From assembly GCA_017541325.1 (NCBI GenBank), contig JAFXZI010000010.1, positions 5,450 to 69,449 of the forward strand: a DNA stretch of 64,000 nt, read 5' to 3'. Position 1 is the first letter of the stretch. Every line of letters starts with the position of its first letter. The notes beneath the pieces are model-generated. The model was not told the DNA's origin. It did no database searches and saw only the letters and a list, made by a program, of their open reading frames with translations. The position numbers and the translations under genes are program-made. The DNA comes from Bacilli bacterium (GTDB taxonomy: Bacteria; Bacillota_I; Bacilli_A; RF39; UBA660). This document shows, piece by piece, positions 8,377-17,700 of the stretch.

Positions 8377-9618
8377 TAAATAAGATTTAAATTTTTCTAG
8401 AGAATCTGTAGCAAAAATAGTTTTTCTTCTTATTTTAAATCTGTCGGTATTATAAGTACTATAACCATCTGAATTTGCTTGCCCAACAAAGGCTAGATGA
8501 AAACCGCTTTTTTTAAGTAGATTTATCGCTCTATCATTATAATCAAAAAATGGATATGAAATATATTTTGATCCACCTAATTTTTCTTGAGATGTTTTTA
8601 AGTCATTTAATATTACGTCTTCTTTTTCGCATAATAATTGTCCTCCTTGATTACCTCCAGGACATTTATAATTATTATGTAAATTATCTGTATGTGATTC
8701 ATAATCAACATATTTAGTTTTTAATTTATATGAATCATATCTTCCAGTAATAATAAAATAAGTAGCATTTAATTCATATTTATCTAATATTTCAATTGCA
8801 TTTTGAGCAAGATTCCCATCATCTAAAGTAATAACGATAGATTTATTAGGAATATTAATTTTTTTATCTAGAAACATTTCTAATTCTTCCATAGTTAGAG
8901 TTAAATAATTATTATCTTTTAAATATTTCATATGCTCATTAAATTGTTTATATGGATGACAAATACTTTTATTTTTACATTCTTCACCATCTTTATAAAT
9001 TGCATGATATGTTAAAGTTCTAATATTTGTTCTTGTCTTTTCTTTTGTATTATTAGAATCAACTAGAGATGAATCATCTTTTTTTACATATAATAATTCA
9101 TTATTAAATTCTACATAGTATTTATCATCATCTTTTATTATTAATGGTAGATTTATACTTTTATTTATTTTATAAGCATATCCATTTTCGTTATAAAAAG
9201 TAGTTTTATCTTTAGTAGTAACATTTTTATTAAACACAATATATTTTTTAAATCGCTTATTTTTATTAAATTCGCTTATTTTTTCTATATTAGATGGTTC
9301 AATATAATAGTTTAGATTTTTAATTCTAAAAAACATTTTATTATTATTTAAAAATACATTATCTAATTCTAAGTCTACATTCTTGTTTATCGTACCGATT
9401 ACTTTAATATTTTCATCATATATTGGTATTTCTTCTTTAGTTTTTACATAATTATTATAATTAAAAATATATGTTAATTCTTTTGGATAATTATTCCAAT
9501 CCATTTTTATTGGAGTGATTTTTTTAGGTAGTTTAAATGAAAAATTAAAAGTAATAACTGATATAAATAATAATATTATATATAAACCACTTTTTTTAAG
9601 TTTTAATTTCTTTTTCAT
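8371..9618 (-). CDS. Membrane-anchored polysaccharide deacetylase
   Basis: A 415-residue protein with an N-terminal membrane helix (about residues 10-28) and a NodB-type deacetylase domain in the C-terminal half. Key motifs are VITLDDG (metal-binding and catalytic aspartates), ESHTDNLH (metal-binding histidines) and SYPFFDYN. Such enzymes remove acetyl groups from peptidoglycan or surface polysaccharide. The region around residues 40-190 is strand-rich and probably exported, of unknown role. The start ATG follows a TGGTGATTT-type site. It is divergent from the metallo-hydrolase gene at 9693. Confidence 0.88.
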   Translation of the reverse strand: MKKKLKLKKSGLYIILLFISVITFNFSFKLPKKITPIKMDWNNYPKELTYIFNYNNYVKTKEEIPIYDENIKVIGTINKNVDLELDNVFLNNNKMFFRIKNLNYYIEPSNIEKISEFNKNKRFKKYIVFNKNVTTKDKTTFYNENGYAYKINKSINLPLIIKDDDKYYVEFNNELLYVKKDDSSLVDSNNTKEKTRTNIRTLTYHAIYKDGEECKNKSICHPYKQFNEHMKYLKDNNYLTLTMEELEMFLDKKINIPNKSIVITLDDGNLAQNAIEILDKYELNATYFIITGRYDSYKLKTKYVDYESHTDNLHNNYKCPGGNQGGQLLCEKEDVILNDLKTSQEKLGGSKYISYPFFDYNDRAINLLKKSGFHLAFVGQANSDGYSTYNTDRFKIRRKTIFATDSLEKFKSYLK

Positions 9619-9692
9619 AAAATCACCATCTAATTACATTATACATTATATTAATTAAAATTATGTTATAATTTATTTAGGATGTGATACTC

Positions 9693-10304
9693 ATGATAGA
9701 AGTTAATGTTCAAAGTAGTATAAAAATTACTGGTTCTAAAATTATCTATTTTGATCCTTTAATGATGGATAATAATCATGATGCAGATTATATTTTTATT
9801 ACACATACGCATTATGATCATTTAGAATTAGTTAGTATTAAAAAAATATTAAAAGAAGATACAATTATTATTGGGCCAGAAGATATAAAGGATAAATTAG
9901 AAGGTATCAGTAATAAGATTATTTGTATTAAGCCATTAGATGAATTATCTCTTCCTGGTATAAAGGTTAAAGGATTATTATCCTATAATACAAATAAATC
10001 TTTTCATAAAAAAGAATTTAATTGGTTAGGTTATTATTTAGAATTTGATAATAAAAAATATTATATTGCTGGAGATACAGATGCAATAGATGAGAATAAA
10101 AAGTTAGATGTTGATATAGCTTTTGTTCCAATTGGTGGAACTTATACTATGGATTATAGTGAAGCAGCAACTTTTGTAAATGAAATGAAGCCTAAAGAAG
10201 TAATACCAATTCATTATGGAATGGTAGTTGGTGATAGAGAAGATTTCTTATACTTTAAAGATTTAGTAAAAGAATCAATTGTAAGTGAATATATAAAATT
10301 ATGA
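9693..10304 (+). CDS. Metallo-beta-lactamase-fold hydrolase (UlaG-like)
   Basis: A 203-residue metal-dependent hydrolase. The motif THTHYDHLEL gives the HxHxDH zinc site, and later GDTDAID and IPIHYGMV supply the remaining ligands. The short form without extra domains resembles UlaG/YtkL-like members, whose substrate varies. I choose ATG 9693 over the GTG at 9684 because the usual GTGATAC-type ribosome site lies right before it. TATAAT at 9667-9672 is a likely -10 box. The GlmU-like gene follows after 21 bases. Confidence 0.87.
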   Translation: MIEVNVQSSIKITGSKIIYFDPLMMDNNHDADYIFITHTHYDHLELVSIKKILKEDTIIIGPEDIKDKLEGISNKIICIKPLDELSLPGIKVKGLLSYNTNKSFHKKEFNWLGYYLEFDNKKYYIAGDTDAIDENKKLDVDIAFVPIGGTYTMDYSEAATFVNEMKPKEVIPIHYGMVVGDREDFLYFKDLVKESIVSEYIKL

Positions 10305-10325
10305 TATAATAAGTATGGTGATAAA

Positions 10326-10946
10326 ATGGGGAACTACAAAATAGTTGATGCTAGGACAACTTATATCGGAGAAGATGTAAAAATAGGTGCTGGTACTGTA
10401 ATATATCCTAATGTTACTATTATGGGAAAAACAGTTATTGGTAAAAACAATGTAATAGAATCAAATACAGTTATTAATAATTGCGATATAGGAGATTCTA
10501 ATAAAATTATTTCTTCTTATTTAAAAAGTGTTAGTATTGGAAATGATAATACTATAGGACCTTTTGCACATCTAAGAGACAATGTAAAAATTGGTAATAA
10601 TAATTATATAGGTAATTATGTAGAAATAAAAAATAGTAAATTAGATGATAATAACTTTGCTAAACATTTAAGTTATATAGGAGATGCTAGTGTTGGATCT
10701 AATGTTAATTTTAGTGCTGGATCTATTATTGCTAACTACGACATGAAAACTAAAGAGCATCATGAAACAGTTATTGGTAACAATGTAATGATAGGTGCTA
10801 ATTCAGTTTTAGTTTCTCCAATTAAATTGAGTAGTAATTGTTTTGTAGCTGCTGGTTCTGTAATAACTAAGAATGTTAAAAAAGGAGACTTGGCAATTGC
10901 AAGAACAAGAGAAGAAAGAAAAAAGAATTATATAAAGGGTGAATGA
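10326..10946 (+). CDS. Stand-alone GlmU-type left-handed beta-helix acetyltransferase
   Basis: A 206-residue protein made almost wholly of hexapeptide repeats ([IV]G-type turns), matching the C-terminal half of GlmU. Diagnostic segments are GPFAHLRDNVKIG, IGNYVEIKNSKL, KHLSYIGDASVG, SIIANYDMKTKEHH and AIARTREERKKNY. In GlmU this domain acetylates glucosamine-1-phosphate, and a separate N-terminal domain adds UTP. That uridylyltransferase domain is absent here. The conserved histidine and lysine in the KHLSY and ANYD regions are kept, so activity is plausible. The stop overlaps the start region of the next gene. Confidence 0.88.
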   Translation: MGNYKIVDARTTYIGEDVKIGAGTVIYPNVTIMGKTVIGKNNVIESNTVINNCDIGDSNKIISSYLKSVSIGNDNTIGPFAHLRDNVKIGNNNYIGNYVEIKNSKLDDNNFAKHLSYIGDASVGSNVNFSAGSIIANYDMKTKEHHETVIGNNVMIGANSVLVSPIKLSSNCFVAAGSVITKNVKKGDLAIARTREERKKNYIKGE

Positions 10947-10947
10947 T

Positions 10948-12177
10948 GTGAATATTATTGAAATTATTGATAAAAAAAGATTAAAAAAAGAACTTAATTA
11001 TGATGAGATTAATTATGCTTTCATGGGATATTTAAATGGAGATATAGAATCATATCAAATGTCAGCTCTTCTTATGGCTATAGTTCTTAATGGAATGTCT
11101 GATGAAGAAGTATATCATTTAACAGATGTTTTTATTAATAGTGGAGATATATTAGATTTAAGTAAAATAAATGGAGTTATTGTCGATAAACACTCAACTG
11201 GTGGAATAGGGGATAAAACAACTTTAATAATTGCTCCTATAGTGGCTTCTTTAGGTGTTAAAGTATGTAAGATGAGTGGAAGAGGTTTAGGATATACTGG
11301 TGGTACTATTGATAAGCTAGAAAGTATTCCTGGTTTTAATGTTAATTTGACCGATGAAGAAATTATTAAAGAAGTAAATACTATTGGTATGGCTATAACT
11401 AGTCAAACTAAAAATTTAACTCCTCTTGATAAAGTTGTTTATGCTTTGCGTGATGTAACAGGAACTGTTGAAAGTATTCCTTTAATCGCCTCTTCTATAA
11501 TGAGTAAAAAAATAGCAAGTGGTGCTAGTAAAATATTGATAGATATTAAAGTAGGAGAAGGTGCTTTAATTAAAACAAAAGAAGATGCTCTTAAATTAAG
11601 TGAATTAATGAAAAATATAGGAAATCATTATAATCGAGAAGTAAGAACACTTATTACTGATATGGATCGTCCTTTAGGAAGAACTGTTGGTAATCTATTG
11701 GAAGTTGTTGAAGCTGCTAGTATATTGAAAGGTTATGGAAAAGATACATATTTATATAAAGTATGTATAGATATTGCATCTAATATGGTAAGTATGGCTT
11801 TAAATACTCCTATAGATGATTCTATTACATTAGTAGAAAAAGTTATTTCAAATGGAGAAGCTTATCGTAAATTCTTGGAATTTATTAAATATCAAGGTGG
11901 AAGATTAGAAGATGCAGCTTTAAGTAAAAAGACAAGAGTAATTAAAAGTGATAGAATGGGTGAAATAAAAGAGATTAATGCCTTGAAGATAGGTATGTTA
12001 TCTGCCTCTTTAGGAAGTAGTAAATTTAGTGTAGATGACCAAATAGATTATGGAGTTGGAGTCGTTTTAAATAAAAAGGTTGGAGATGTTGTAAAATTTG
12101 GAGACCCTTTATGTACTATATATATTGGAGATAAAGAAGATTATCCAAATCCGCTTGACGCTTTTACAATAGAATAA
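10948..12177 (+). CDS. pdp: Pyrimidine-nucleoside phosphorylase
   Basis: A 409-residue enzyme that splits uridine or thymidine with phosphate into base and (deoxy)ribose-1-phosphate. The family motifs are DKHSTGGIGDKTTL and MSGRGLGYTGGTIDKLESIPG, with the glycine-rich phosphate loop. The start is GTG at 10948, six bases after GGGTG. That gives the typical VNIIEIIDKKR N-terminus, while the upstream GTG at 10939 would run over the ribosome site. It is coupled to the GlmU-like gene (1-base gap). Confidence 0.95.
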   Translation: MNIIEIIDKKRLKKELNYDEINYAFMGYLNGDIESYQMSALLMAIVLNGMSDEEVYHLTDVFINSGDILDLSKINGVIVDKHSTGGIGDKTTLIIAPIVASLGVKVCKMSGRGLGYTGGTIDKLESIPGFNVNLTDEEIIKEVNTIGMAITSQTKNLTPLDKVVYALRDVTGTVESIPLIASSIMSKKIASGASKILIDIKVGEGALIKTKEDALKLSELMKNIGNHYNREVRTLITDMDRPLGRTVGNLLEVVEAASILKGYGKDTYLYKVCIDIASNMVSMALNTPIDDSITLVEKVISNGEAYRKFLEFIKYQGGRLEDAALSKKTRVIKSDRMGEIKEINALKIGMLSASLGSSKFSVDDQIDYGVGVVLNKKVGDVVKFGDPLCTIYIGDKEDYPNPLDAFTIE

Positions 12178-12261
12178 GTGTAAAATAATAGTAAATATAC
12201 AAAAAATTTACACATATTCTGTTTTCTTTTTGTTATAATGTATTTACGTGTGAGGTGCATT

Positions 12262-12636
12262 ATGAACAAAATAAAGATAGTTGTCGCACTTATTGAACAT
12301 AATGATAAAGTATTAATTACTCAAGTATCTAAAACTGGATCATGGGAACTTCCTGGTGGTGTAGTAAAGAAACAAGAAGATGAGAAAGATGTAATTAAAA
12401 AATATATTTATGACAATATGAACATATCTGTTAAGTGTGATTATGAAATGATAAGAAGAACATATCAAGATGGAGAAAAAGAAATAGAATTAGTTATGTA
12501 TCATTGTAGTTATCTTGCTGGTGAAGTAAGATTACATAATTACAGCAATCACATTTATGTTGATAAAACCATCTTGCACAAATATCAATTTAATCCTATG
12601 GATATGCCATTAATTAATTATATAACGAGTAGATAA
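12262..12636 (+). CDS. Nudix-like protein with a degenerate Nudix box
   Basis: A 125-residue protein with the Nudix fold. IKIVVALIEHNDKVLITQVSK and WELPGGVV are typical first strands. The catalytic box should read G-x5-E-x7-REUxEExGU. Here the sequence after GGVVKKQEDE continues as KDVIKKYIYDNM, so the REUxEE core (the metal-binding glutamates) is lost. It is therefore probably a binding protein or an inactive enzyme. The ATG at 12262 follows GAGGTGCATT. Confidence 0.75.
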   Translation: MNKIKIVVALIEHNDKVLITQVSKTGSWELPGGVVKKQEDEKDVIKKYIYDNMNISVKCDYEMIRRTYQDGEKEIELVMYHCSYLAGEVRLHNYSNHIYVDKTILHKYQFNPMDMPLINYITSR

Positions 12637-12647
12637 CTCGTTTTTTT
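12625..12647 (+). terminator. Terminator overlapping the Nudix-like gene stop
   Basis: CGAGT and ACTCG pair around a five-base loop holding the TAG stop, followed by seven T. Confidence 0.75.
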
Positions 12648-12659
12648 ATTTTGCTTATA

Positions 12660-12710
12660 TTGACTACCAAAAACAATAAGAGTAAAATTAATTTGTTAGT
12701 TACCTAACAA
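12660..12710 (+). promoter_or_regulatory. Promoter and palindromic operator of the MarR-exporter operon
   Basis: TTGACT (12660-12665) and TAAAAT (12683-12688) are spaced by 17 bases, a good sigma-A promoter. Just downstream, 12693-12710 reads TTGTTAGTTACCTAACAA, with perfect 7-base arms. The core TTAGTTACCTAA looks like known MarR-family sites. It covers the expected transcription start, so the encoded MarR protein probably represses its own operon here. Confidence 0.75.
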
Positions 12711-12722
12711 GAGGTGTTGCAT

Positions 12723-13160
12723 ATGGAAAGAATGGTAGGAATTGCAGTAAAAAAAATAGATAATATGATATCTAGAGAAGTAATAAAAGAGACAAAAGAA
12801 AATGAATTATTGCTTTCTCCTATACAAGTAAGAATTATTAAATTAATAAAAAAGAATAGTAGAAATGGAAAAGAAGTTTTTCAAAGAGATATAGAAAATA
12901 AATTTGAAATTAGAAGATCTACTACTTCTGGAATTTTAAATACTATGGAAAAAAATGGATTAATAAAAAGAGAAAATTCTAGTATTGATAAAAGACAAAA
13001 CAAAATAATTATTACAGAGTATGGAGAAGAGATTTTTTTAAAGATAAAAAGAAATATGTCTAAATTAGAAAAAAGAATAATTAAAAACATTTCTGAAGAT
13101 GAATTAAATACTTTTTTTAATGTTATAGATAAAATGAAAGACAACTTGGAAGGAGATTAA
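12723..13160 (+). CDS. MarR family transcriptional regulator
   Basis: A 145-residue winged-helix regulator. Residues about 40-110 give the MarR fold: LSPIQVRIIKLIKK, then FQRDIENKFEIRRSTTSGIL (recognition helix), NTMEKNGLIKRENS, and the wing with DKRQNKIIITEYG. I start at ATG 12723 because GAGGTG lies six bases before it. The upstream GTG is inside that ribosome site. The exporter genes follow after one base, and a palindromic operator precedes it, so it most likely controls drug or metabolite export. Confidence 0.9.
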   Translation: MERMVGIAVKKIDNMISREVIKETKENELLLSPIQVRIIKLIKKNSRNGKEVFQRDIENKFEIRRSTTSGILNTMEKNGLIKRENSSIDKRQNKIIITEYGEEIFLKIKRNMSKLEKRIIKNISEDELNTFFNVIDKMKDNLEGD

Positions 13161-13161
13161 T

Positions 13162-14925
13162 ATGTTTAGATTGTTTAAAAGAATAGTTAGAACAGAAGCA
13201 ATATTTGCTTTTGCATGTTTAATATTTACAATAGGACAAGTTTGGTTAGAATTAAAAATTCCTGATTATATGACAGATATTACTAGACTTATTCAAACTG
13301 ATGGAAGTACTATGACAGAAATTATTAAAACTGGTGGATGGATGTTATTATGTGCACTTTTAAGTTTAATATGTGCAGTTATAGTCGGTTATATTTCTGC
13401 GACTTTATCTTCTAAATTCTCTTATAAAGTTCGTAATAGAATATTTAGTAAAGTAGAGAGATTTGGATTGAATGAAATAAAAACGTTTTCAACTAGTAGT
13501 TTAATTACTCGTACTACAAACGATGTTAGTCAAATTGAAATGTTTATTGCAATGGGACTTTCTGGTATGTTAAGATCTCCTGTTATGGCTGTAATGGCAA
13601 TTAGTAAAATCTTAAATAAAGGACTTGAATGGACTACTCTTGTTGCATTAGAAGTTGCATTTTTGCTTACAGTAATTATAATTCTTATGTGTTTAGTTGT
13701 TCCTAAATTTAAAATAATGCAAAAACTAATTGATAGAGTAAATGGAGTAACTAGAGAGAACTTAACTGGTATTAGAGTAATTAGAGCTTTTAATGCTGAA
13801 AAATATCAATTAAATAGATTTGAAAAAGAAAATAATAAATTGACAAAAACACAAATGTTTAATCAAAAAGTATTATCTTTGATTGGTCCTACTATGAATA
13901 TAGTAATGCATTCTTTAATGTTAGGTATTTATATTATTGGTGCTATCTTAATTAATAAAGCAGGTATGATGGATAAAATTAATTTATTTAGTAATATGAT
14001 TGTATTCAGTAGTTATGGTATGCAAGTAATAATGTCATTTATGATGCTTTCAATTATATTTATGATGTGGCCAAGAGTATCTGTTTCTGCTGGAAGAATC
14101 AATGAAATATTAGATACTGAATCTAGTATAGTAGAAGGTACTTTTTCTGGTAAAACTGAAGAAGTTGGTGTAGTTGAATTTAAAAATGTATCATTTAAAT
14201 ATCCAGATGCAGATGAATATATTTTAAAGGATATTTCATTTAAAGCAGAAAAAGGAGAAACAGTTGCATTTATTGGCTCAACGGGTTCTGGAAAGTCTAC
14301 ACTTATTAATCTTGTCCCTAGATTTTATGATGTTACTGAAGGAACAGTTTATGTAGATGGAGTAGATGTAAAAGAATATAAAGAAGAAGCTTTATATAAT
14401 AAGTTAGGTTATGTATCTCAAAAAGCATTTATGTTTACTGGTACAGTAAAAGATAATGTATCTTTTGGTAAAATAAACAAACGTAAAGCAACTACAGACG
14501 AGATTAAAAAAGCTGTAAAAATAGCTCAAGGAAAAGATTTTGTAGAAGAAATGGATAAACAATATAATGCTCATATTGCTAGAGGTGGAACTAATATATC
14601 TGGTGGACAAAAACAAAGATTATCTATTGCTAGAGCTATAGCTCGTAATCCAGAAATATATATATTTGATGATTCATTTAGTGCACTTGATTATAAGACT
14701 GATTCAATACTTAGAAAAGAATTAAAAAAATATACAAAAGATGCTACTAGTTTAATAGTTGCTCAAAGAATAGGTACTATTATTAATGCAGATAAAATAA
14801 TTGTTTTAGATAAAGGAGAATGTGTTGGTATTGGTACTCATAAAGAATTATTAAAAAATTGTGAAGTGTATAAAGAAATTGCACTTTCTCAATTATCAAA
14901 GGAGGAATTAGAAAATGCCGCCTAG
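13162..14925 (+). CDS. ABC exporter half-transporter with degenerate ATP site
   Basis: A 587-residue protein: six-helix membrane domain, then an ATPase domain. Walker A is GSTGSGKST near residue 372 and the signature is ISGGQKQR near 480. The residue after the Walker B aspartate, normally the catalytic glutamate, is aspartate (IFDDSFSALD, D504), and the switch histidine is glutamine (AQRIG, Q535). This is the standard pattern of the non-hydrolysing half of heterodimeric exporters such as BmrCD or LmrCD. It overlaps its partner by 11 bases. The substrate is unknown. Confidence 0.94.
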   Translation: MFRLFKRIVRTEAIFAFACLIFTIGQVWLELKIPDYMTDITRLIQTDGSTMTEIIKTGGWMLLCALLSLICAVIVGYISATLSSKFSYKVRNRIFSKVERFGLNEIKTFSTSSLITRTTNDVSQIEMFIAMGLSGMLRSPVMAVMAISKILNKGLEWTTLVALEVAFLLTVIIILMCLVVPKFKIMQKLIDRVNGVTRENLTGIRVIRAFNAEKYQLNRFEKENNKLTKTQMFNQKVLSLIGPTMNIVMHSLMLGIYIIGAILINKAGMMDKINLFSNMIVFSSYGMQVIMSFMMLSIIFMMWPRVSVSAGRINEILDTESSIVEGTFSGKTEEVGVVEFKNVSFKYPDADEYILKDISFKAEKGETVAFIGSTGSGKSTLINLVPRFYDVTEGTVYVDGVDVKEYKEEALYNKLGYVSQKAFMFTGTVKDNVSFGKINKRKATTDEIKKAVKIAQGKDFVEEMDKQYNAHIARGGTNISGGQKQRLSIARAIARNPEIYIFDDSFSALDYKTDSILRKELKKYTKDATSLIVAQRIGTIINADKIIVLDKGECVGIGTHKELLKNCEVYKEIALSQLSKEELENAA

Positions 14926-16876
14926 ATTTGGTCCTCATGGAGGAAGAGATTTAGAAAAGTCTAAAGACTTTTTTGGAACTATAAAAAGATTAATTAAAGA
15001 TTTAAAAAAGTTTCATTTGTTTTTAATTGTTGCTATTTTATTAGCAGCATTAAGTTCGGTGTTTTCTATAATAGCACCTGATAGATTATCTAATCTAACA
15101 GATGAAATAACTAAAGGAATAACTCCTAATATTACAGAAGAAAAAATAACTGATATTTTTAGTAATCCAAATATTAGTGATAAAGATAAACAAGAGTTTT
15201 CGGCTTTACTCAGTGAAGCTAAAGATAGTGATGATAAGAGTGAATTATTATCTAAAATGGATCAATTACCTAAAAGTGTTTATGATGAAATAAAACCAGT
15301 AATAAATATGGATAATGTAAAAAATATTGCTATATTTTTAGCTATTATATATTTAATAGGTGCTGTATCTAATCTCTTTCAAGGACTTCTTATGGCAACT
15401 ATTGCTAATGGATATGCAAGAGATTTAAGACAAGATATTAGTAAAAAAATAAACAAATTACCACTTAGATATTTTGATACTCATGAAACAGGAGATATTT
15501 TATCTCGCATTACTAATGATGTTGATACTGTTGCTCAAAATCTAAATCACTCTTTAGCATCATTAGTTATGAATATTACAATGTTTATTGGATGTTTAAT
15601 AATGATGTTTAAAACTAATTGGATTATGGGTGCGTCTGCAGTTGGTGCAAGTTTAATTGGTTTTTCTCTAATGGCTGTTATTTTAAGTAAGAGTCAAAAG
15701 TACTTTATTAGAAAACAAAAACAATTAGGAGATTTAAATGGATATATAGAAGAAATATATTCAGGACACACTGTAGTTAAAGCTTATAATGGAATAGAAG
15801 AAGCAGAAGATAGAATGGATACTTTAAATAAGAAGTTATATTCATCTAATAAAAATAGTCAATTCTTATCGGGACTTATGGGTCCTATCATGGGATTTTG
15901 TGGTAACTTTGGATATTTAGTTGTTTGTATAGTTGGTGCTTTACTTGTAATGAATAATAGTATTACATATGGTGTAATAGTTGCTTTTATGATATATGTA
16001 AGAATTTTTTCAAATCAATTATCACAAATGGCACAAGCAGCAACTTCTCTTCAATCAACTGCCGCTGCTGCAGAAAGAGTATTTGAGTTCTTTGATGAAG
16101 AGACAATGCCAAAGGAAGATGCAAAACACGTGTTATATAAAGAAGATGTAAAAGGAAATATTTGCTTTAAAAATGTTAAATTTGGATATAGAGATGATCA
16201 TACTATAATTAAAAACTTTAGTGCAGAAGCACTTGCTGGTCAAAAGATTGCAATTGTTGGACCTACTGGAGCTGGAAAAACAACTATGGTTAATCTTTTA
16301 ATGAGATTTTATGATATTAAAAATGGAGATATTACAGTAGATGGAATATCTACTCGTGATTTAAGTAGAGAAAATATTCATGATTTATTTATAATGGTTC
16401 TTCAAGATGTTTGGTTATTTGAAGGAACGGTTCGTGACAATTTAAAATTTAATAATGAAAATGTTACAGATGAAGAAATATGGGAGGCATGTAGAGTAGT
16501 TGGAATTGATCACTTTATTAAAACACTTCCTGGTGGATTAGATGCAAAGATTGATGATGGAGATTCAATTAGTCAAGGCCAAAAACAATTACTTACTATT
16601 GCTCGTGCAATGATTGCAAACAGACCTCTTCTAATACTTGATGAAGCTACTTCTAATGTTGATACTAGAACAGAAGAATTAGTTCAAAAAGCAATGGATA
16701 AATTAACTAAAGGAAGAACTTCATTTATAATTGCTCATAGATTATCAACTATTAGAAATGCAGATTTGATTCTTGTAATGAAAGATGGTAACATAATAGA
16801 GCAAGGAAATCATGATTACTTAATTAAGAAAAATGGTTTTTATGCAGAATTATATAACTCACAATTCCAAAATTAG
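14915..16876 (+). CDS. ABC exporter half-transporter with intact ATP site
   Basis: A 653-residue partner of the preceding protein. Walker A is GPTGAGKTT, the signature is SISQGQKQ, Walker B is LLILDEATSNVD with its catalytic glutamate, and the switch histidine is present in IIAHRLS. Between the first two membrane helices lies an extra charged stretch of about 80 residues (about 65-145) expected outside the cell. The same insertion is seen in other BmrD/LmrD-type subunits. It forms the active half of the heterodimer. Confidence 0.94.
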   Translation: MPPRFGPHGGRDLEKSKDFFGTIKRLIKDLKKFHLFLIVAILLAALSSVFSIIAPDRLSNLTDEITKGITPNITEEKITDIFSNPNISDKDKQEFSALLSEAKDSDDKSELLSKMDQLPKSVYDEIKPVINMDNVKNIAIFLAIIYLIGAVSNLFQGLLMATIANGYARDLRQDISKKINKLPLRYFDTHETGDILSRITNDVDTVAQNLNHSLASLVMNITMFIGCLIMMFKTNWIMGASAVGASLIGFSLMAVILSKSQKYFIRKQKQLGDLNGYIEEIYSGHTVVKAYNGIEEAEDRMDTLNKKLYSSNKNSQFLSGLMGPIMGFCGNFGYLVVCIVGALLVMNNSITYGVIVAFMIYVRIFSNQLSQMAQAATSLQSTAAAAERVFEFFDEETMPKEDAKHVLYKEDVKGNICFKNVKFGYRDDHTIIKNFSAEALAGQKIAIVGPTGAGKTTMVNLLMRFYDIKNGDITVDGISTRDLSRENIHDLFIMVLQDVWLFEGTVRDNLKFNNENVTDEEIWEACRVVGIDHFIKTLPGGLDAKIDDGDSISQGQKQLLTIARAMIANRPLLILDEATSNVDTRTEELVQKAMDKLTKGRTSFIIAHRLSTIRNADLILVMKDGNIIEQGNHDYLIKKNGFYAELYNSQFQN

Positions 16877-16884
16877 GAGGTTAT

Positions 16885-17646
16885 ATGAAAAGATTTGACG
16901 ATTTCTATAGAAGAGTTTTAGCTTATGCATTTGACTTTTTATTAATACAATTATTTGTAAGTATTTTAGTTGACTCTAGTGTAATTAATTTTCAACATAA
17001 TGATTATAGTAAAACTTATAAAGAATATGAAAATAATTACGAAGAATATTATTCATATAAAGATATAGAAGTTAAAGATTGTGAAGATTTAAGAACTCAA
17101 ATAGAAAATAAAAAAATAAAATTAGATGAAATCACAACAGCTTTTTCTGAAGTAAGTGATGAAGATGAATGTGACAAATTAATAGAAACTATTAATTCTA
17201 AAAAGTTATCAGAAGAAGAATTCGATAAAAGAACTAATAATCTGTTTTATAAGCTACAAAGATTTAGTACTTTTAAATATGTTATGATGGTAATTATTAC
17301 ATATTTATATTTGGTATTATTTCAAGGATTTACTAGAGGTAAAACATTAGGCAAAAAGATAATGCGTGTTAGAGTAAGTTCAAAAGATGATAAAGATGTA
17401 ACATATAAACAACTTGCTATTAGAACACTTTTCTTAGGAAATGTAATTTATTATTCATTAAATGCCATTCTTCCATGGACAATAGATAAAAATGTTTATT
17501 TACTTATTGGAAACGGAATATATGTTTTAAATAATTTATTCTATATAGTAATGATTGTAGTAGCTTATTCAAGTAAAGATATGATAGGAATTCATGATAA
17601 AATTGCTGGCACAAAAGTAATAATAGAAGAGAGACTAAAAAAATAG
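16885..17646 (+). CDS. RDD family membrane protein
   Basis: A 253-residue membrane protein with the RDD pattern: RRVLAYAFDFLLIQLF near the start and FTRGKTLGKKIMRVRV in the middle. An unusual hydrophilic insert of about 90 residues (about 38-130) with two cysteines (DCEDL, DECDK) separates the first and second membrane helices. It sits 8 bases after the exporter genes, with a GGAGGTT ribosome site, so it belongs to the MarR-controlled operon. Its function is unknown. Confidence 0.88.
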   Translation: MKRFDDFYRRVLAYAFDFLLIQLFVSILVDSSVINFQHNDYSKTYKEYENNYEEYYSYKDIEVKDCEDLRTQIENKKIKLDEITTAFSEVSDEDECDKLIETINSKKLSEEEFDKRTNNLFYKLQRFSTFKYVMMVIITYLYLVLFQGFTRGKTLGKKIMRVRVSSKDDKDVTYKQLAIRTLFLGNVIYYSLNAILPWTIDKNVYLLIGNGIYVLNNLFYIVMIVVAYSSKDMIGIHDKIAGTKVIIEERLKK

Positions 17647-17656
17647 TCTCTTTTTT
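17630..17656 (+). terminator. Terminator of the MarR-exporter operon
   Basis: AGAGACT and AGTCTCT pair around an eight-base loop that includes the RDD gene stop, followed by a T run. Confidence 0.8.
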
Positions 17657-17700
17657 GTGTAAATATATATATAAATCTATGTAAACTGGTGCATTAATTT

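Noticed and set aside
12881-13144. Minus-strand frame inside the MarR gene
   Set aside because: It lies within a well-supported MarR domain and has the hydrophobic bias expected of an antisense shadow.
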